A stretch of DNA of 64,000 nucleotides from 73-13 sp035555435. GTDB lineage: Bacteria; Actinomycetota; Actinomycetes; Actinomycetales; Microbacteriaceae. The DNA lies in the NCBI GenBank assembly GCA_035555435.1, contig DATMGN010000056.1, positions 62,001-126,000 of the forward strand. Reading direction: 5' to 3'. Positions 45,986 to 54,759 of the stretch are shown here, piece after piece. The translations under genes and the position numbers were made by a program. Numbering within the stretch: position 1 is the first letter of the stretch; the number at the start of each line of letters is the position of its first letter. The notes below the pieces were generated by a model, which was not told where the DNA came from, ran no database searches, and saw nothing but the letters and a program-made list of their open reading frames with translations.

Positions 45986-46522
45986 TCAGAAGAGGACGCC
46001 GACGGAGGCGAGCGCCGCCTTGAGCAGTGCGCCGCGGCCGCCCTCCATGTCGGAGGTGACCTCGTCGGACGCCGCCTCGGCGGGACGCAGCCAGGTCAGC
46101 TCGAGCGCGTCCTGGCGCGGCTCGCAGGTCCCGGTCACCGGCACGACGTAGGCGAGGGCGACCGCGTGCTGGCGGGCATCGAGGAAGCCTCCCTCCGTGG
46201 GCCACGGGAAGTACTCGGCGACGTGGAACGGGATGGGGCTCGCCGGCAGCTGCGGGAACGCCATGGGCCCGAGATCCTTCTCGAGGTGACGGTAGAGCGC
46301 GTCGCGGATCGACTCCCCGTGTAGCACGCGCCCGGAGACGATCGTGCGGGTCAGCTCCCCCTCGTTCGCCCGCAGCAGCAGACCCACCTCGATGACGCGG
46401 CCGAGGCCGTCGACGCGCACGGGCACGGCCTCGACGTACAGCAGCGGGATGCGTCGACGGGTCTCGGCGAGCTCCTCGTCGGAGAGCCAACTGGAGTTGC
46501 GGTCCGGGGTGCCGACGGTCAT
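45986..46522 (-). CDS. NUDIX hydrolase-like (DUF4916) protein
   Basis: 178 residues. The fold and several segments (VEVGLLLRANEGELTRTIVS, LGPMAFPQLPASPIPFHVAE, HAVALAYVVPVTG) match the actinobacterial DUF4916 group within the NUDIX superfamily. The canonical G-x5-E-x7-R-E-U-x-E-E-x-G-U box is degenerate (GRVLHGESIRDALYRHLEKD), so hydrolase activity is uncertain. ATG at 46522 lies 7 bases after CACAAT, favouring it over ATG at 46531. Confidence 0.8.
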   Translation of the reverse strand: MTVGTPDRNSSWLSDEELAETRRRIPLLYVEAVPVRVDGLGRVIEVGLLLRANEGELTRTIVSGRVLHGESIRDALYRHLEKDLGPMAFPQLPASPIPFHVAEYFPWPTEGGFLDARQHAVALAYVVPVTGTCEPRQDALELTWLRPAEAASDEVTSDMEGGRGALLKAALASVGVLF

Positions 46523-46529
46523 GTCTGCC

Positions 46530-46535
46530 ATTGTG
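46530..46535 (-). promoter_or_regulatory. -10 hexamer of the NUDIX-like gene
   Basis: CACAAT on the minus strand, 7 bases before ATG 46522. The same hexamer and spacing precede the DUF262 gene. Confidence 0.45.
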
Positions 46536-46574
46536 ACCCGCGCTTCGCCGCTGGGTCGACTGCGACGCGACGGG

Positions 46575-48560
46575 CTACGCCATCCCCCACTCGTAGCAGA
46601 CGAACACCTCGTCCGCGAGGCCGAGCGACGAGAGCACGCCCTGCAGGTCGCGCAGCAGGTACTGCGGCGCGGCGGCGGTCGTGAGCCAGTGCGTGTCGCC
46701 GAGCGGGATCCACGTGGACGCCCAGGCCTGCGAGTCGAAGACGGGTCCGCCGTTCGCGGCGCTGAAGGCGAGCACGGCCTCGGCGTGGTCCGTCCACAGC
46801 CGGCGGTAGATGCGCGCGAACAGTGCCGGCAGGTCGTGCACCTCCCAGTGCTCGCCGCGATACTCGACGTAGTCGAACTCGTGCTCCCAGCCGCGGTACC
46901 AGCCGGGCCGCCTGGCCGCGTCGAGGATCGGCGTGAGACCGTCGTCGTCGATCGCGCCGGTCGCGGCCCGCGGCCAGGTGCGCACGAACTCGGCGGCGAG
47001 GCGCCCCGAGCGGTCGCCGATGGGGCCCGAGCCCCACGCCGGCAGCTCCGCGAGCGCGCGGGTGCCGGGCACGTCGCTGCGGGCATAGAACGCTGCCTTG
47101 TCGGCGAAGGAGCGGCCGATCAGCGCGTCGGCGAGCGGCTCCTCGACGAGCGCGAGGTTGCCCGCGGTCTGCTGCAACGCACGCAGCGAGTTCTGCTCGT
47201 CGTCGCTGAGGTCCCGCCACGCGCGCACGCCGTCACCGCTCCACGCCTCCCCGGGCGCGATCGGGAAGACGTGGTCGACGAGGAGCCCTGCGGGGTCGAG
47301 TCCGTGCTCGACGACCGACTCGAGCCGGCTGAGCACATAGCCGGCGACGGGCAGGTCGCGGTAGCGCAGGGCGAGACGGATCCGCTCGTCGGAAGGGGTG
47401 ATACGCGCCATCGCGCGCGCGAGCTCGCCGGGGCCCTCCGCCCACTTGCGGCAGAGCCGGGCCACGAGCCGCTCGCGGTTCGTGCCGACGACCATGCGGC
47501 GCAGCAGCAGGGATTCGATGAGCGTGAGCGTCTCGATGAGGGCGTCGGCCGAGAGCGCGCCCCGGCGCCAGTCGCGCACGGCGAGCATCGTCAGCGGGTG
47601 CATCGAGGAGCCGAAGCCGACGAGGTGACCGAGTGCGCGCTCCACCGCGAGGTCGTCGGCACCGCTCGGGTCGAGCAGCAGCGCGTAGACCTCGGCGAGC
47701 TCGCGCCATTCGGCCGCGTGGGAGCGCAGCGCGCTGAGGCCGAGCCGCGGGAACTCGCGTCGGAAGGCGTCGTAGACGGCGCGCTCCTGCGCCGGCGGCT
47801 CGATGCCGGTCGTGAGGACGACGAGGTCGTGGAAGAACGCGCCGATTCGCTCCCCCGTCGCCCGCTCGATGGGCGCCCAGTACTCGTCCTCGACTTCGGT
47901 CTGCTCCTCGTGGGCGAGCCCCATGAGCACGTAGTTGTGGATGAGCTCGTGATCGCGCAGCGGTGCGCCGGTCGAGTTGAGGCTCTCGAAGATCTGCTGC
48001 GCGTTCGCCTCGGGCAGCAGGGTGATCGCGACGTGCTCGAGCCGCGACAGTCCGCGCCAGATCCGGTCGGGATCGTCGGCCGCGACCTGGCTGCGGAAGT
48101 ACGTGTAGTTCTCCTCGAAGCGGCTTCCGGCGACGGCGTCATGCGCCCGGTCGAGCACGACCGCCTCGTAGAGGCCCGCCCAGGCGCGGTGGGGGTGCAG
48201 CCGCGTGCGGCCGGGATCCGCGGGGTCGAGCAGGACACGGTCGAGCTCGCCGGAGAACGCCATGCCGGATGCTGCGTGCCGGAGGGCCGCGACGAGCAGC
48301 ATGAGCGTCGTGACGCGCTGCTGGCCGTCGATGAGGATGAGGCCCTCGTCGCTCGCGGCCGACAGGATTGACCCGAGGAAGTGGCGCTGGCCTTCGCCGC
48401 CGTCGGCGGCGGCCCGCACGTCGGCGAGCAGCTGCGCGCAGGCGCTCGTCTCCCACCGGTACTGCCGCTGGTAGACGGGGACGGCGATCCGTCCGCTCGC
48501 CGCCGCGAGCCAGGACAGGGTCCCGACCGCGGTCGCCTCGACGTTCGTGGATCCGGCCAT
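46575..48560 (-). CDS. DUF262/DUF1524 protein, GmrSD-like type IV restriction nuclease
   Basis: 661 residues. The N-terminal DUF262 domain has the ParB-like nucleotide-site motifs VPVYQRQYRW (27-36) and LIDGQQRVTTL (76-86), plus FESLNSTGAPL (191-201). The DUF1524 HNH-like nuclease has the key His in LLVDHVFPIAP (H430) and the Asn in AGNLALVE (466-473). The last ~130 residues form an extra domain of aromatic and charged residues that I cannot assign. GmrSD proteins cut DNA with glycosylated cytosines; here both parts are on one chain and no partner is present. Confidence 0.88.
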   Translation of the reverse strand: MAGSTNVEATAVGTLSWLAAASGRIAVPVYQRQYRWETSACAQLLADVRAAADGGEGQRHFLGSILSAASDEGLILIDGQQRVTTLMLLVAALRHAASGMAFSGELDRVLLDPADPGRTRLHPHRAWAGLYEAVVLDRAHDAVAGSRFEENYTYFRSQVAADDPDRIWRGLSRLEHVAITLLPEANAQQIFESLNSTGAPLRDHELIHNYVLMGLAHEEQTEVEDEYWAPIERATGERIGAFFHDLVVLTTGIEPPAQERAVYDAFRREFPRLGLSALRSHAAEWRELAEVYALLLDPSGADDLAVERALGHLVGFGSSMHPLTMLAVRDWRRGALSADALIETLTLIESLLLRRMVVGTNRERLVARLCRKWAEGPGELARAMARITPSDERIRLALRYRDLPVAGYVLSRLESVVEHGLDPAGLLVDHVFPIAPGEAWSGDGVRAWRDLSDDEQNSLRALQQTAGNLALVEEPLADALIGRSFADKAAFYARSDVPGTRALAELPAWGSGPIGDRSGRLAAEFVRTWPRAATGAIDDDGLTPILDAARRPGWYRGWEHEFDYVEYRGEHWEVHDLPALFARIYRRLWTDHAEAVLAFSAANGGPVFDSQAWASTWIPLGDTHWLTTAAAPQYLLRDLQGVLSSLGLADEVFVCYEWGMA

Positions 48561-48567
48561 CTACTCC

Positions 48568-48573
48568 ATTGTG
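48568..48573 (-). promoter_or_regulatory. -10 hexamer of the DUF262 gene
   Basis: CACAAT on the minus strand, 7 bases before ATG 48560; the spacer GGAGTAG also holds a weak ribosome site, so leadered translation from an upstream promoter is not excluded. Confidence 0.4.
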
Positions 48574-48642
48574 CCCCGGCCGCAGGGAGTACGCGGTCGC
48601 GGCTCGGTCCCGGCGCGGCCTCGGAGCCGGCGGACCCGCTGC

Positions 48643-49989
48643 TCACCGGTCGTCGAAGATCCGCCGAGCCTTGAGCACCTTCCCCGCGCCCGAGCGCTCC
48701 GCCGTGCCGCCGATCGGCACGACGCTGACCTCGGGCTTGACGCCGGTGGCGGCCTTGAACTCCCGGACGACCCGCTCGGAGATGTCCTCGCTCAGTTCGA
48801 GCGCTGTCGTCTCGACGTGCAGCGTCAGCACCTCGCGCGGCCCTCGCCGCTCGGCGACCGCGATCCAGTCGCCGACCTCGGGCGCCGCACGGCGCAGCGT
48901 GTCCTCGATCGCCGCGGGCCAGATGTTCTGGCTGCGGATGCGGAGCATGTCGTCGACCCGGCCCGCGAGCGGGAGCAGGCGAGGGGTGTTGAGACCGCAC
49001 GGGCACGGATCGGTGACCAGTGCGGCGCGATCGCCCATCCGATAGCGGACCTTGGGGCCGGCGAGACTGACCCACGAGGTGAACGTCAGGTCGCCGTACT
49101 CGCCCGGTGCGCAGGGCTCGCCGTTCTCGTCGAGGATCTCGATGATCTGCGAGTCCGACCAGATGTGCATGCCGAGCGCGCCGTGGCTCTCCCGCGACGC
49201 CTCGCAGTCGACCGAGCTCCACGCGAGCGTCTCCATGGTGCCGTAGAGGTCGTAGGCCTTCGCGTTCCAGGTCGTCTCGAGCGCCTCGCGCTTCGACGGG
49301 GACAGGATCTCGCCGAGGCCCACGAACTTGCGGATGCCGAGGTCCCGCGGGTCGATGCCGCGAGCCTCCGACGCCTCCGCAAGGATGCGGGCGTAGGTCG
49401 CGGTGCAGTAGGCGGTCGTGACGCCGAACCGCTCGATGAAGTCGAGCTGCCGGACGGTCGGGGTAGCGACGCCCGAGCTCGCCGGGACGATGAGCGCCCC
49501 GACGCGCTGGAGGCCCCAGTGCGCGATCCATGCGGCGCCATGGGTGCTGTACGTGGCCATGACCTGTGCGACGTCACCGCGACCGACCCCCGCCATCGAC
49601 CAGATCCGGGCGCCGATGTCGGTGATCCTCCCGATGTCCTCGCGCGTGACGAGCACCGGTCGGGGGAAGCCGGTCGTGCCGCCCGTGGTCATCACCGAGT
49701 CGCAGTCCTCGGGGCCGACGGCCCAGTGCTCGCCGTACGGCGGGGCGCTCTCGATCGAGGCGCGCATGTCGTGGATCGTCGTCGTCGGCAGCTTGTGCAG
49801 ATCCGCGGTGCTGCGGATGTCAGCCGGGGTGAGACCGGCCTCGGTCCACTTCTTCCGGAAGAACGGGATCCGCTCCCAGGCGAGATCGATCGTCGCCATG
49901 AACCGGCGCTGAAGATCCGCGTCGAGGTCCTCTGCCGGCCGGGAGAAGTAGTCGTAGACATCCCGCTTCCGCCACGGGTACTCGTCCAT
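48643..49989 (-). CDS. phenylacetate-CoA ligase family aryl-CoA ligase
   Basis: 448 residues of the PaaK-type adenylate-forming family, which activates aromatic or other carboxylic acids as CoA thioesters. The phosphate loop is MTTGGTTGFPRPV, followed by THGAAWIAHWGLQ, the DLYGTMETLAW acceptor-site region and the hinge with RIRSQNIWPAAIEDTLRR. The substrate cannot be read from sequence. ATG at 49989 is taken; GTG at 50034 would add 15 residues. It is the last gene of the monooxygenase operon and probably activates the acid end product or the growth substrate. Confidence 0.85.
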   Translation of the reverse strand: MDEYPWRKRDVYDYFSRPAEDLDADLQRRFMATIDLAWERIPFFRKKWTEAGLTPADIRSTADLHKLPTTTIHDMRASIESAPPYGEHWAVGPEDCDSVMTTGGTTGFPRPVLVTREDIGRITDIGARIWSMAGVGRGDVAQVMATYSTHGAAWIAHWGLQRVGALIVPASSGVATPTVRQLDFIERFGVTTAYCTATYARILAEASEARGIDPRDLGIRKFVGLGEILSPSKREALETTWNAKAYDLYGTMETLAWSSVDCEASRESHGALGMHIWSDSQIIEILDENGEPCAPGEYGDLTFTSWVSLAGPKVRYRMGDRAALVTDPCPCGLNTPRLLPLAGRVDDMLRIRSQNIWPAAIEDTLRRAAPEVGDWIAVAERRGPREVLTLHVETTALELSEDISERVVREFKAATGVKPEVSVVPIGGTAERSGAGKVLKARRIFDDR

Positions 49990-50053
49990 CTCGCTCGCTT
50001 TCGCTGCTCGTCGTTGTTTCAGGGCTTGGGTCACACGGTCTCAGCCGGGTCGG

Positions 50054-50857
50054 CTATTCGGCGAGGCCGAACAGTCTCGCCGCGTTGCCGACCAGGATCT
50101 TCTCGCGGGCCTCGTCCTTGAACGGCGCCTGTTGGAAGTCGGTGATCCAGCGGTCGGGTGAGATGTGCGGGAAGTCGGATCCGAACAGGACCTTGTCCTG
50201 CAGCAGCGAGCCCGCATAGCGGATGAGCTGCTCGGGGAAGTACTTCGGCGACCATCCCGAGAGGTCGATGTACACGTTCGGCTTGCCGACCGCGATCGAG
50301 AGTGCGATGTCTTGCCACGGGAACGACGGATGCGCCATGACGATCTTGAGGTCGGGGTACTCGGCCGCGACGTCGTCGATCGGCAGCGGGTCGCCGAAGC
50401 GCAGCCGGGACCGCGTGAACTTGGGGCTCGTCTGACCCGTGTGCAGCAGCGCGACGCCGCCGCGGCGCTGCGTCGTGTCCCAGATCCAGGAGTGCGCCTC
50501 GTCGTCCGGCCGGAACTCCTGGAGGATCGGGTGCAGCTTGACCCCCGCGGCGCCCTGCTCGTACCAGGCCTCGAGGCGTGCCTGCTCGGCGGGCCCGCCG
50601 TGCGGGTCGATCCCGACCAACGGGGTGATGACGTCCGGATGGCGCTTCGCACCGTTCAGCACGGCCTCGTTCGACGCCTGGCGATGCAGCGGATGGCGCG
50701 TGGGGCCGACGACGAACAGCACGCATCGCATGCGGCGCGTCCGGTAATGATCGGCGATCGCGTCGACGAGTCGGTCGTCGTCGAGCGCGTCGTCGAGGAT
50801 CGGCTTCGCCTCGGCGTGGACGTGCACGTCGATCGCCGCGAGCCCGGCCCCGGTCAT
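50054..50857 (-). CDS. amidohydrolase-2 family metal-dependent hydrolase or decarboxylase
   Basis: 267 residues with a TIM-barrel metal site: H12 and H14 in IDVHVHAE, H139 in LLHTG, H176 in VMAHPSFPW and D228 in LFGSDFPH. GVKLHP is present (K107). The family includes ACMSD-type decarboxylases and amide or ring hydrolases. In this operon it could open an amide or formamide intermediate or decarboxylate an acid. ATG overlaps the aldehyde dehydrogenase stop by 4 bases. Confidence 0.85.
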   Translation of the reverse strand: MTGAGLAAIDVHVHAEAKPILDDALDDDRLVDAIADHYRTRRMRCVLFVVGPTRHPLHRQASNEAVLNGAKRHPDVITPLVGIDPHGGPAEQARLEAWYEQGAAGVKLHPILQEFRPDDEAHSWIWDTTQRRGGVALLHTGQTSPKFTRSRLRFGDPLPIDDVAAEYPDLKIVMAHPSFPWQDIALSIAVGKPNVYIDLSGWSPKYFPEQLIRYAGSLLQDKVLFGSDFPHISPDRWITDFQQAPFKDEAREKILVGNAARLFGLAE

Positions 50858-52284
50858 TGCCCGGTCTCCGGGAGCTGGATGGACGACAGCTCGAAGTACT
50901 CGGCGTAGCCGTGCTCGCCGAGCTCGCGACCGACGCCGGACTGCTTGAAGCCGCCCATCGGCGCGAGATGGTTGAAGCCTGCGCCGTTCACGTCCACCTG
51001 ACCGGTCTGCAGCCGGCTCGCGACGTCGACCGCCTGCTCGAGGTCCGAGCCCCACACGCCGCCCGCGAGACCGTACACGGTTGAGTTCGCGAGCGCGACC
51101 GCCTCGTCGACGGAGTCGTAGGCCTGGATCACGACGACCGGCCCGAAGATTTCCTCCGTCGCGATCCGCATGGTCGGCGCCACGTCGGCGAAGACCGTCG
51201 CGCGGGTGTAGAGTCCCGTCTCGCGGCCCTCGGGCTTGCCGGGTCCGCCGACGACGAGGCGGGCGCCCTCGGACTCGCCGAGGTCGATGTAGTCCTGGAC
51301 CCGCTGCCACTGGGTCTCCGAGATGAGCGGTCCGAGTCGTGTCTCGATCGCGGGGACGAACTCGCGGCATAGCGCCTCGACGTCGGCCTGGAGTTCGCGC
51401 GGCACGATCATCCTCGTCCAGGCCGTGCAGGTCTGGCCGGAGTTGAGGAAGCCCTGCTGGAGGCTCTTGCGCACGGCGACTGGGAGATCCGCGTCGGGCA
51501 GGAGCACGCTCGCGGACTTGCCACCGAGCTCGAGCGACACGCGCTTGATCGTCGCCGCCGCGGCCGCGGCGACGTCCCGGCCGGCGGCGGTCGATCCCGT
51601 GAACGAGACCATGTCGACGTCGGGGTGCGCGGTCAGCGCGCGACCGACCGTCGTGCCGCGCCCCGGCACGACGTTGAGAACGCCAGCCGGCAAGCCGACG
51701 CGCTCCGCATAGTCCGCGAGGCGCAGGGAGGTCAGTGGCGCGAGCTCGCTCGGTTTGAGCACGACCGTGCACCCGGCGAGGAGCGCCGGCACGATCTTCG
51801 CGATCACCTGATGGAGGGGGTAGTTCCACGGCGTGATGGCGGCGACGACCCCGACGGGCGCGCGCCGCACGAGGGAGCTGCCGATCCGTGCGGGCTCGGC
51901 CGACGCGGTCTCCGCCGCGATCTGCTCGAAGGAGCGGGTGACGTTGATCGGCAGGCCCACCTGGACCGCCTTCGAGATCGCCGGGGGCGTCCCGACCTCG
52001 CGCGTGATCGTCTCGGCGAGGTCGTCACGATCCGCCTCGAGCAGCTCGCGGATCCGCTGGATCAGCTCGATCCGCTCCTGCGCGCCGCGGGCGGCCCATG
52101 CCGGCTGCGCCCGCGAGGCCGCAGCGACCGCGAGCTGCGCGTCGACCTCGTCCCCGAGGGCGATGCTCGCGAGGCGCTCGCCCGTGGCGGGGTCGGTGAG
52201 CACGACGGTCTCCGTGCCATGCGGCTCGACCCAGGCGCCGTCGATGAAGACGGACGACCGGTCCTGCACTGCGCTGTCGCTCAT
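50854..52284 (-). CDS. NAD(P)-dependent aldehyde dehydrogenase
   Basis: 476 residues with every catalytic element: N154 in TPWNYP, K177 in VLKPSE, E252 in SLELGGKS and nucleophile C286 in NSGQTC. It oxidises an aldehyde to an acid, plausibly a semialdehyde released by ring opening. ATG overlaps the hydrolase stop by 4 bases, and the stop overlaps the amidohydrolase start. Confidence 0.93.
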   Translation of the reverse strand: MSDSAVQDRSSVFIDGAWVEPHGTETVVLTDPATGERLASIALGDEVDAQLAVAAASRAQPAWAARGAQERIELIQRIRELLEADRDDLAETITREVGTPPAISKAVQVGLPINVTRSFEQIAAETASAEPARIGSSLVRRAPVGVVAAITPWNYPLHQVIAKIVPALLAGCTVVLKPSELAPLTSLRLADYAERVGLPAGVLNVVPGRGTTVGRALTAHPDVDMVSFTGSTAAGRDVAAAAAATIKRVSLELGGKSASVLLPDADLPVAVRKSLQQGFLNSGQTCTAWTRMIVPRELQADVEALCREFVPAIETRLGPLISETQWQRVQDYIDLGESEGARLVVGGPGKPEGRETGLYTRATVFADVAPTMRIATEEIFGPVVVIQAYDSVDEAVALANSTVYGLAGGVWGSDLEQAVDVASRLQTGQVDVNGAGFNHLAPMGGFKQSGVGRELGEHGYAEYFELSSIQLPETGQ

Positions 52285-53117
52285 CCCACCGCCACCTCCC
52301 TGTCGGCCTCGTCGAGGAATCGCGAGGTCACCTCGTTGAACTCCTCGACCATCTCCCAGTTGGCGCCGTGCGTCGACCCGGGGCCGCGGAACTCGTGGTA
52401 CCGGCTCGACGGGATCAGCTCTGCGACCACCTGTCCGTAGCGAGCGGGGATGAGCAGGTCTTGCTCGCCCGCGGTGACGAGCACCGGCATCTCGAGGCCA
52501 CCGAGCAGCGCGCGCGTGTCGTGCTTCTCATCCGCCCTGAGGTGCCCGAGCATGCCCGCGTTCGCCTGCAGGTGCGGGTTGTCGATGAAGCAGTGCGCGA
52601 CCATGTCGCTCACCGTCCCCGGGGGCCGGCTCTCGAGATACTCCGGACTCAGCATCCACATGAGCACGGTCCGCAGCGTCTGGCGCAGGTCGCCATGCTC
52701 CATGGCGAATCGGGTCGTGCCGATGAAGGCCCGACGCAGCCACTCGTCGGCATATGCCCAGGTCGCATGGAGCTGCAGGCTGCGGGCAAGTCTCCCGTGC
52801 CGGATCCCGAACTGCTGCACGATGCACGAGCCGAGCGAGTGGCCCGCGAGGTGCACGGGCCCGAGATCGAGGGCCTCCACGAGCTCGGCGACATCGTCGG
52901 CCATCGACTCGCTCGTGTACGACTCGACGTCGAGGGCGACGGTCGACTGACCGGCGCCGCGCATGTCCACCGTGATGACGCGGTGCCGCTTGGCGTACTC
53001 CTCGACCTGGAGCCGCCAGAACCGCCGGTCGCAGCCCGTGCCTGCGACGAGCACGATCGGGGTGCCCTCACCGACCATCTCGTAGCCGAGACGGCGGCCG
53101 TCGGACAGCGTCATCAT
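52281..53117 (-). CDS. alpha/beta hydrolase
   Basis: 278 residues. The nucleophile elbow is GHSLGS (S94), the acid is probably D220 in GEQDLLIP and the base H250 in STHGANWE; the oxyanion region is VAGTGCDRRFW. It resembles RutD-like and meta-cleavage hydrolases in size and layout. ATG at 53117 overlaps the Rid-family stop (ATGATGA) and its stop overlaps the aldehyde dehydrogenase. Confidence 0.88.
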   Translation of the reverse strand: MMTLSDGRRLGYEMVGEGTPIVLVAGTGCDRRFWRLQVEEYAKRHRVITVDMRGAGQSTVALDVESYTSESMADDVAELVEALDLGPVHLAGHSLGSCIVQQFGIRHGRLARSLQLHATWAYADEWLRRAFIGTTRFAMEHGDLRQTLRTVLMWMLSPEYLESRPPGTVSDMVAHCFIDNPHLQANAGMLGHLRADEKHDTRALLGGLEMPVLVTAGEQDLLIPARYGQVVAELIPSSRYHEFRGPGSTHGANWEMVEEFNEVTSRFLDEADREVAVG

Positions 53118-53512
53118 TGCGCGATCACCGCGAGGGCCTCGATCTCGATGAGCGCCTTCGACTCCACCAGGCCGCCGACCTGGTAGAGGGTGATCGCCGG
53201 GAAGTGGGAGCCGAACGCGGCCCCCCAGCCGGGTCCGAGCTCCCGCCGCGACTCGTTGTAGTTCGCGAGGTCGGTCACGAGGACCTGGAGCGAGATCACG
53301 TCGGTCGCCTTGCCGCCCGCCGCCTCGACGACGGCGACGACGTTCCGCAGCGCGGCGTCCCACTGGGCGACGAAGCCGTCGACGAACTCGAAGGTCTGCG
53401 GATCCCAGCCGAACTGCCCGGCCACAGCGAGCGTCCGACCTGATTCGGCCAGCGCCCCGTGCGACCATCCCGGCGGGCGCTTCCAGCCCTCTGGCAGAAT
53501 ATACGTGGTCAC
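53114..53512 (-). CDS. RidA/YjgF family protein lacking the usual active-site arginine
   Basis: 132 residues of the Rid trimeric fold: LAVAGQFGWDPQ (about 28-39), then ALRNVVAVVEAAGGKATDVI and the closing ALIEIEALAVI. RidA-type imine deaminases have Arg at the position that here reads PAI (I107), so deaminase activity is doubtful. Rid paralogues lacking the Arg are known and mostly unassigned. GTG at 53512 follows GGGAG. In Rut-type clusters a Rid protein acts on the aminoacrylate intermediate. Confidence 0.85.
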   Translation of the reverse strand: MTTYILPEGWKRPPGWSHGALAESGRTLAVAGQFGWDPQTFEFVDGFVAQWDAALRNVVAVVEAAGGKATDVISLQVLVTDLANYNESRRELGPGWGAAFGSHFPAITLYQVGGLVESKALIEIEALAVIAQ

Positions 53513-53559
53513 TTCGGCTCCCTTCGCGTTGCGCTTCGACTGACGGCGATCTTTCGAGA

Positions 53560-54618
53560 TCACCGGAACTTCGGCATCACTTCCGAGGACAGCAGCGCCA
53601 TCGCGGACAGCGTGTCCTGGTGCTCCATGGCCCCGAAGTTCACGGTGACCTCGTCGACGCCCACGTCCACGAGACGGCCGAGCTGCTGCGTCCAGGTGTC
53701 GGGCGTGCCGGCGATGACCATGACCGTCTCGCGCATCCGATCGTAGGTGTACTGCTCGCGGATCTTCGAGAAGTCGACGTGGCTGTCCAAGCGGTGGACG
53801 GTCGTCGAGTAGACGCTCGTGGCCGAGGTGAAGTAGTCGATGAACGCCTGCTCGGACTGCGCCTTGGCCGTCGCCTCGTCCTCGGTGCAGTTGGCGAGCA
53901 CCGTGAGGGACACGGACTCCTCGGGGGTGTAGCCGATGGTGTTGCTGCGGTTGCGGAACGCCTGGCGGTACATCTCGATCCGGCGACTCAGCTTCTCGAG
54001 CGTGACGCCCGCGGTCCCGGTGAGCAGGCTCATCCCGAGATCGCCGGCGAGCTGGTGCGACTGCGGGCTGAGCGCCGCGTAGAACAGCTTCGGGTGCGGC
54101 TTCTGCAGCGGCTTCGGCTGGAAGTGGAGCGGCGGCACCGAGTAGTACTTGCCCTCCCAGGAGAACTCGCCCTCGGTCGTCCAGGCCTCGAGGATCAGCT
54201 TGATGCTCTCCTCCCAGCGCTCGTAGGTCTCGTCGGTCGGGATCCCGTAGGCATCGGACGCGGTCGTGGAGTTGCCGCGGCCAGTGCCGAACTGCATGCG
54301 CCCGCCGCTGAGGATGTCGAGCGAGGCGACCTGCTCGGCGACGAGCAGCGGCGGCCGCAGCGGCAGGACCGAGACGGCGGTGCGGATCGTCAGCCGCTTC
54401 GTGTTCCGGGCGGCGTAGGCGTAGAGGAGCTCGGGGGTGGGGATCGTGGCGATCGGCGGGATGTCGCCGACCTGGGGCCAGAAGTGCTGCTCGGAGCACC
54501 CGAAGGCGTCGAAGCCGAGCTCCTCGGCCGCGTCGATGAGCTCGACGGCCTCGTTGTAGAGCTGGTGCACGCTGACGCCACGGCGGGCGGTCCCCTCGAT
54601 GAGCAATGTGAACTTCAT
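53560..54618 (-). CDS. luciferase-like (LLM class) flavin-dependent monooxygenase
   Basis: 352 residues of the bacterial luciferase TIM-barrel family, which uses reduced FMN delivered by a separate reductase. Recognisable parts are DAAEELGFDAFGCSEQHFWP, ILSGGRMQFGTGRGNS and the late VMVIAGTPDTWTQQLGRLVD. It is the probable initiating oxygenase of the cluster. Close relatives include RutA-type pyrimidine and pyridine ring-opening enzymes, but I cannot place it in a subgroup from sequence alone. ATG at 54618 follows AGGAG. First gene of the operon, divergent from the flavin reductase. Confidence 0.9.
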   Translation of the reverse strand: MKFTLLIEGTARRGVSVHQLYNEAVELIDAAEELGFDAFGCSEQHFWPQVGDIPPIATIPTPELLYAYAARNTKRLTIRTAVSVLPLRPPLLVAEQVASLDILSGGRMQFGTGRGNSTTASDAYGIPTDETYERWEESIKLILEAWTTEGEFSWEGKYYSVPPLHFQPKPLQKPHPKLFYAALSPQSHQLAGDLGMSLLTGTAGVTLEKLSRRIEMYRQAFRNRSNTIGYTPEESVSLTVLANCTEDEATAKAQSEQAFIDYFTSATSVYSTTVHRLDSHVDFSKIREQYTYDRMRETVMVIAGTPDTWTQQLGRLVDVGVDEVTVNFGAMEHQDTLSAMALLSSEVMPKFR

Positions 54619-54682
54619 GCTGCCGAACTCCTTACCCGTGCCGTTCTCGTTCGTGAAGGGTGGCACAATCTGAATTGACAGT

Positions 54683-54692
54683 CAAACGTTTG
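54683..54692. promoter_or_regulatory. palindromic operator candidate CAAACGTTTG
   Basis: A perfect 10-bp palindrome in the divergent 141-bp control region. A second dyad, GTTTG-N9-CAAAC (54722-54740), shares its half-site and overlaps the promoter of the flavin reductase. The TetR regulator encoded two genes away is the likely binder. Confidence 0.6.
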
Positions 54693-54721
54693 TTTGCCTG
54701 AGCGTTATCAACCTAACGGTA

Positions 54722-54752
54722 GTTTGACAAATGCGCAAACCGGAGGGATACT
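54722..54752 (+). promoter_or_regulatory. promoter and operator of the flavin reductase-tetR unit
   Basis: TTGACA (54724-54729), 17-bp spacer, GATACT (54747-54752), and then 7 bases to the ATG at 54760: a leaderless arrangement. The GTTTG/CAAAC dyad covers the -35 and spacer, the right place for repression. Confidence 0.7.
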
Positions 54753-54759
54753 GTGCGGC

